In this document: positions 20,996 to 24,231 of the stretch, piece by piece
Numbering within the stretch: position 1 is the first letter of the stretch
How the letters are laid out: the number at the start of each line of letters is the position of its first letter
Assembly (NCBI GenBank): GCA_027365215.1
Contig: DAHXNT010000003.1
Span: 1-24,231 of the forward strand
DNA from: Microcaldota archaeon
Lineage (GTDB): Archaea > Micrarchaeota > Micrarchaeia > Micrarchaeales > Micrarchaeaceae
Reading direction: 5' to 3'
DNA length: 24,231 bases
The notes under the pieces: generated by a model
Seen by the model: the letters and a program-made list of their open reading frames with translations, nothing else
Database searches by the model: none
Told to the model about the DNA's origin: nothing
Translations under genes and position numbers: made by a program

Positions 20996-21889
20996 TCAGA
21001 ACCTTCCGGCGCTAGGCCATTCGACCTGCACGTCGTTCGCTTCATAAGGCGCCTGCTGTGTATCGCTGGTGTAATACACCCTGGAGTACGTGAGCGAAAT
21101 CACAGCCGCGAAGGTTATTGCGCTCAGCACCGCCACGAACAGCGTGCCGGTGCTCAGGTACTCATAGCTCGAGATCGCAGCCATGAACACGCCTGAGGTG
21201 ATGCCGAGGATGAAGCCCTTCGGCGAATTGATGAGTATCAGCACCGCTGCCAGCAGGCCGATGAACGAGAAGAGCGCCTCGCCGAGCACCATGAAGTAGA
21301 CGAGCGTAGCCTTGGACATGAAAGTGAAGAAGCCTACCTGGTTCGCGTAGCCTATTATGTAGAAGAGCTGCGAGTAGCTGTAGTACAGGAAGAGCGCGAA
21401 CACCGCTATGAACAGCGCCGCGGAAATCATGCTTATGTTGCCGTACTTCGCCGTAATCGTATCCGAGTACTTCGTGCCAACCTTGTCTATGTCCTCCAGG
21501 CAGTAGTACGAGCCGTTGTACTCCTCTATGTCCTCGAAGCAGAACGCCCTGTGGCAGTAGTTGCATATTGCATAGGCGCTTCTCCACGGGTGCCACACGC
21601 AGTACATGCCCTTTGCGGCGTCCACGCTTTCCTCTTCGGATCTCGTAAGCCTGCCCTTCCTCTCGGTGAGCTCCTTTCCCACCTCGAACTCCTCCGCCTC
21701 CTCCACTTCGTTCTCTCCAGGGTTCTTGTAGACTGTGATGGGCGGGGGCTGGGCTTCGGCCTCCTCCTCTGCCTCTTCAACCGGCTGCGCCTTTACTGCC
21801 TTCTTGGCGGGCGCTCCCTTCGCGCCCTTCTTCTTAAGGCTCTTCCTTTCCCTGAATATGAGGAGATCCTCATCAGGGTCCATAGCCAT
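20996..21889 (-). CDS. Membrane protein with a B-box-like zinc finger
   Basis: This 297-residue protein has three parts. A charged Lys/Ala/Glu-rich, probably disordered region spans 1-92. A cysteine/histidine cluster follows: Cys97, His100, Cys109, Cys112, Cys117, Cys130. This is a C-x2-H-x8-C-x2-C-x4-C arrangement like B-box or treble-clef zinc fingers. The C-terminal part (about 152-268) has four or five membrane helices. The soluble part is likely cytoplasmic by charge. Function unknown. Its ATG overlaps the stop of the eS26-like gene by one base (TGATG), so it is made from the same mRNA. Zinc-finger-plus-membrane proteins of this kind occur in archaea, but I recognise no named family. Confidence 0.8.
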   Translation of the reverse strand: MAMDPDEDLLIFRERKSLKKKGAKGAPAKKAVKAQPVEEAEEEAEAQPPPITVYKNPGENEVEEAEEFEVGKELTERKGRLTRSEEESVDAAKGMYCVWHPWRSAYAICNYCHRAFCFEDIEEYNGSYYCLEDIDKVGTKYSDTITAKYGNISMISAALFIAVFALFLYYSYSQLFYIIGYANQVGFFTFMSKATLVYFMVLGEALFSFIGLLAAVLILINSPKGFILGITSGVFMAAISSYEYLSTGTLFVAVLSAITFAAVISLTYSRVYYTSDTQQAPYEANDVQVEWPSAGRF

Positions 21890-22134
21890 CAGATTCCCCT
21901 TCTAGCAGCCTTCCTTATCGCGTCCCTCTTCTTTATCTCGAATATTCCCCTGTGCTTCGCGCAGCTTATGCAGTAGTATACCTTTCTCCTCTCGAAGAAC
22001 CTTACGTCGTTGGCTGTCTTGAGCTCCGTGTTGAAGCTTATCGCCTTCTCGTATATGACTGCCTTGTCTCTCGGCACCGCCCTGCCGCAGGATTCGCATG
22101 TGACTAACGTTGATCTTCCTCTCAAAACAAACAC
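21889..22134 (-). CDS. Ribosomal protein eS26-like
   Basis: This 81-residue basic protein has two CxxC pairs, VTCESCGRAVPRDKAV (Cys13, Cys16) and YYCISCAKHRG (Cys55, Cys58), with a conserved-looking middle ending in VRFFERRKV. The spacing and the CGRxVPRDKA and YYCxSCA blocks are those of eS26, a zinc-binding protein at the mRNA exit site. The usual basic N-terminal tail before the first Cys pair is nearly absent. The start is a GTG at 22134 in the context ACAGGTGTTT, like rpl29. Archaeal eS26 is patchy and is known mainly from TACK and a few DPANN lineages. Assignment is likely but not certain. Confidence 0.78.
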   Translation of the reverse strand: MFVLRGRSTLVTCESCGRAVPRDKAVIYEKAISFNTELKTANDVRFFERRKVYYCISCAKHRGIFEIKKRDAIRKAARRGI

Positions 22135-22220
22135 CTGTTCTTATTAATATCAAATCAAAAGGATTAATAACCATTTTGCAAAATTCCTATTTGCCGAATG
22201 CCGGAACTGAACGTGTTAAC

Positions 22221-22847
22221 ATGCGCACATACATACTCGCAGAATCGCCCGAAGCGGCAATAAGCGTCTCGAACATCGTCAGCGCCAGCGGCGCCACGCC
22301 CATAATTTCGAACAAGCGTGCAAGGAGCTACCGCGAGATGCTCGACGAGATAGCCGCGCAGCAGGACGCATACGACCTCTACTTCATGGTCACCGCCGAT
22401 CCTGTGAACGCCTCGATAGACGCGAACAAGAGGCAGGGCATGAGGGCATACTTCTGCGACAGCCAGAGGTACGTGGCCGCCTCGCGCGACGCGGGGACCA
22501 ACGTGGTGGTGCTTGACATAAGGACGGTCAGCAGGCCCGAATACAGCAGTATAATATCAGGATTCGCCGGAAGCTCATCAATGCCAGGGAAGGCCGCAAG
22601 TGCCGTGAGCGGGATACAGAAGATCATACCGTTCAGGCAGGCGCAGCAGCCTCAGCAGCAGCCCCAGCAACAGCAGCCTTCGCAGCAGTCCCAGAAGGCG
22701 CAGAAGCGCATGATCATCGAGGCGAAGCAGAAGGGCAAGCCGAAGGGCGGCGACGAAGACTACGCCCCACAGCAACCGAAGGGTCCCTCGCCCAGGTCGA
22801 AGTCCGGACTGTTCGGCAAGCTCAAGGATTCGCTCGGAATAGAATGA
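22221..22847 (+). CDS. RpiB-like protein without catalytic Cys, Gln-rich tail
   Basis: In this 208-residue protein, residues 1-115 resemble the RpiB/LacAB sugar-phosphate isomerase fold. The clearest block is NASIDANKRQGMRAYFCDSQ (63-82), then AASRDAGTNVVVLDIRTV. It corresponds to the RpiB text SIxANKxxGIRAA followed by ARxxNxANVLxxGxR. The loop where RpiB carries its catalytic Cys (CGxGxGxS) reads VTADPVNAS here, so isomerase activity is unlikely. A Gln/Pro-rich low-complexity tract (140-160) follows, then a basic segment and a terminal amphipathic helix (SGLFGKLKDSLG). The ATG at 22221 was chosen over upstream frame because that lies in divergent promoter DNA. Role unknown; perhaps a sugar-phosphate-binding regulator or scaffold. 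Confidence 0.72.
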   Translation: MRTYILAESPEAAISVSNIVSASGATPIISNKRARSYREMLDEIAAQQDAYDLYFMVTADPVNASIDANKRQGMRAYFCDSQRYVAASRDAGTNVVVLDIRTVSRPEYSSIISGFAGSSSMPGKAASAVSGIQKIIPFRQAQQPQQQPQQQQPSQQSQKAQKRMIIEAKQKGKPKGGDEDYAPQQPKGPSPRSKSGLFGKLKDSLGIE

Positions 22848-22862
22848 TTGGGGTGTGGCAGG

Positions 22863-23204
22863 TTGTACGCTGACTGCGCAAGGCTCACCAGGATATCCAT
22901 ACCCGCATCGAGACTTGCTGTCGCAATCGAGCTCAGGCGCAGCGGCCGTATGAACCAGAGCGACATAGCCGCGAGGCTCGGAGTAGCCCAGGCGGCGATA
23001 AGCAAGTACGAGAACAGGAGGCTGTCTGACAGGATATTCATGCTCGCGCGCTTCATAGTAGAGAACGGGATGGCATCGAAGGCCGCCAATATCGTATCGA
23101 AGGGAGCGAGCGGCAGCGCAATAGCGAAGGAGATAGACCTTATCGCGTCCTCGTCCCGCGTATTCAGGAAGGCCTCAGCGCTTCTTTCCGCTTCCAAACC
23201 TTGA
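22863..23204 (+). CDS. HTH transcriptional regulator
   Basis: This 113-residue protein has the pattern ISIPASRLAVAIELRRSGRMNQSDIAARLGVAQAAISKYENRR. This is an HTH of the type in archaeal predicted regulators (COG2522-like), in which a helix precedes the XRE-like HTH (residues about 30-52). The C-terminal half is helical. The TTG at 22863 was chosen because GGGGTG lies 7 nt upstream and the resulting start MYADCARLTRISIP fits family starts; the frame is open to a TTG at 22848. It follows the RpiB-like stop closely and probably shares its transcript. Its 3' end overlaps the converging translin gene by 30 nt. Confidence 0.75.
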   Translation: MYADCARLTRISIPASRLAVAIELRRSGRMNQSDIAARLGVAQAAISKYENRRLSDRIFMLARFIVENGMASKAANIVSKGASGSAIAKEIDLIASSSRVFRKASALLSASKP

Positions 23205-23798
23205 CGCATAGCTGGAGAGGTCGCTGCCCGTCTGCTCTATCTGTATCCTTGCCACGTCCTGCTTCCTCCTGAATCCGCTGATGACCGCATCCGGGAACCT
23301 CAGCCCGCGCGTCGAATCGAATATCGATGTCATGTGCCTGTAGTATTCTTCCGCGCGTCCGTAGTCCCCTGCCCTCAGCTCTTCCAGGGCCTCCCTCTTG
23401 AGCTCGCCCACCACGTCCAGCAGGCCGAGCAGGTACAGTTCGGGGGCCATCCCTAGCTCCTTCATCCTCGGTATGTTTCCGCGCCTCACTATGCCGTGCA
23501 GGCAGTACGCCTCCGCGTATTCCTGGTATGCCTGGGACGACTGGTTCTTGAAGTCGCGGTCCATCGCGCCGAGCCTTTTCAGATCTGACTTTATCTTAGC
23601 GAGAAGCGCCTCCGCTCCCTTCGCATCCCGCTTGTGCAGCAGCGTTATCGAGTTCGAGCAGTCCCTGACTATCATCCTCGTGAGTGACAGGACATTGTCG
23701 TAGTTCCTCTGCTTCTCCTCGAGATGCGCTATCGCGCCGCTGATGTCGCCCTCCATGCTGCCCGTAGTCCCAGCCTTAGCATTCTTCGCCTTTGCCAT
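23175..23798 (-). CDS. Translin family protein
   Basis: This 207-residue, mostly helical protein has the translin signature YAEAYCLHGIVRRG, then YLLGLLDVVGELKREALEELRAGD, and RGLRFPDAVISGFRRKQDVARIQIEQTGSDL near the C-terminus. Translin family proteins form octameric RNA/DNA-binding shells, and eukaryotic C3PO (translin with TRAX) is an RNase that processes tRNA 5' leaders and passenger strands. Acidic residues E-x-E of the TRAX catalytic site are not clearly assignable here. It starts 4 nt after the DNA glycosylase stop, so the two form an operon. Confidence 0.9.
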   Translation of the reverse strand: MAKAKNAKAGTTGSMEGDISGAIAHLEEKQRNYDNVLSLTRMIVRDCSNSITLLHKRDAKGAEALLAKIKSDLKRLGAMDRDFKNQSSQAYQEYAEAYCLHGIVRRGNIPRMKELGMAPELYLLGLLDVVGELKREALEELRAGDYGRAEEYYRHMTSIFDSTRGLRFPDAVISGFRRKQDVARIQIEQTGSDLSSYASRFGSGKKR

Positions 23799-23802
23799 CG
23801 TA

Positions 23803-24231
23803 TCACGAAAGTATCATCTCGGCGTCGCGTATGTCTCCGCCGCGCAGCCTGCTGTAGTTCCTCGAGTAATGGAAGAGATATTGCTGCGCATATCCGGCAA
23901 GCTTGCCCCAACGTTCGTCCGCGAACTCGTGAAGGGCAGCTATGCTCCTGCGCTCCTTTCCGAAGTATATGCTCTCGAGCATGCGCTTCACCCACGTGTC
24001 TATCGGGAATGCCTCGAGCTTGCCATAGCCCATTAGCGCTATGCAGTCGGCCACCTTGTCCCCTACGCCGTCTATCTCCATGAGCGACTCCTTGATGGAA
24101 TCGTAGCCCTTGCCGCGCAGCCTGTACAGGTCCATGTTTTCTGTGCAGTACTTCGCGGCGCTTTCGAGGTATTTCGCCCTGAAGCCGGCGCCTATCTTCC
24201 GGAGCGGCTCGCCCCTGGCCTCCGCCATCTC
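23803..24231 (-). CDS. 8-oxoguanine DNA glycosylase, N-terminus outside window
   Basis: The visible 142-143 residues belong to the HhH-GPD superfamily. LMEIDGVGDKVADCIALM holds the helix-hairpin-helix and the catalytic Lys (58 in the visible numbering from the ATG at 24228). EAFPIDTWVKR holds the catalytic Asp (77). These match the OGG1 pattern GVGxKVADCIxL and VPVDxH. The frame stays open to the window end (codon GAG at 24229-24231), and OGG1 proteins are longer, so the N-terminus is cut off. It removes 8-oxoguanine from DNA. Translin follows 4 nt downstream. Confidence 0.88.
   Translation of the reverse strand, partial: EMAEARGEPLRKIGAGFRAKYLESAAKYCTENMDLYRLRGKGYDSIKESLMEIDGVGDKVADCIALMGYGKLEAFPIDTWVKRMLESIYFGKERRSIAALHEFADERWGKLAGYAQQYLFHYSRNYSRLRGGDIRDAEMILS

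Noticed and set aside
1..24231. CRISPR array or long tandem repeats
   Set aside because: No regularly spaced repeats are visible; the only repetitive DNA is low-complexity coding sequence for the eL31 tail, the FtsY linker and the Gln-rich tract.

Overview
The window reads as a chromosomal segment of an archaeon. The evidence is eukaryote-type ribosomal proteins (eS19, eL39, eL31, eS26-like), PDCD5-like protein, aIF6, aIF1, prefoldin alpha, Kae1/Bud32, LonB, Topo VI-A, Hjc, translin, TATA boxes about 25 nt before many start codons, and a tRNA intron with a bulge-helix-bulge (BHB) fold. AGG and ATA codons are frequent. Short compact genes, tight gene overlaps and lineage-specific small proteins suggest a DPANN lineage, most likely Micrarchaeota-like. 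That last step is an inference I cannot test here.

Layout. 1-950: an AT-rich stretch unlike the rest. It carries the 3' part of a HEPN-type protein, a promoter plus a truncated 30-codon ImmA-like start, and an orphan 3' part of a tRNA-Glu. I read it as the right edge of an element integrated into a tRNA-Glu gene. 1-2 kb: tandem paralogous four-helix membrane proteins. 2-5.2 kb (minus strand): a Hef-type helicase without a nuclease domain, the Holliday-junction resolvase Hjc and a membrane family-2 glycosyltransferase. 5.27 kb: tRNA-Phe(GAA) with a 21-nt D-loop intron. 5.5-6.7 kb: a coiled-coil protein of unknown function, followed by tRNA-Gly(GCC) on the minus strand. 7-8.5 kb: HMG-CoA synthase. 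8.6-9.9 kb: an insertion sequence with a DDE-like transposase and a divergent DUF2080-type protein.

10-14 kb: a translation and secretion operon, rps19e-PDCD5-rpl39e-rpl31e-aif6-pfdA-ftsY. The usual rplX (L18a) gene between aif6 and pfdA is absent. 14-15.4 kb: a lone type II/IV secretion ATPase. 15.4-18.5 kb (minus strand): lonB overlapping top6A. 18.7-20.9 kb: rpl29-aIF1, then kae1-bud32 (tRNA t6A modification), with bud32 overlapping the end of kae1. 21-22.1 kb (minus strand): an eS26-like gene overlapping by one base a zinc-finger membrane protein. 22.2-23.2 kb: an RpiB-like protein lacking the catalytic Cys and carrying a Gln-rich tail, followed by an HTH regulator. 23.2-24.2 kb (minus strand): an 8-oxoguanine-type DNA glycosylase (cut by the window end) and translin.

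Most of the window is housekeeping. The most unusual parts are the D-loop intron, the island edge with its tRNA fragment, the RpiB-like pseudoenzyme, the zinc-finger membrane protein coupled to eS26, and the missing rplX. I did not find a clear multi-gene system that I would call new.
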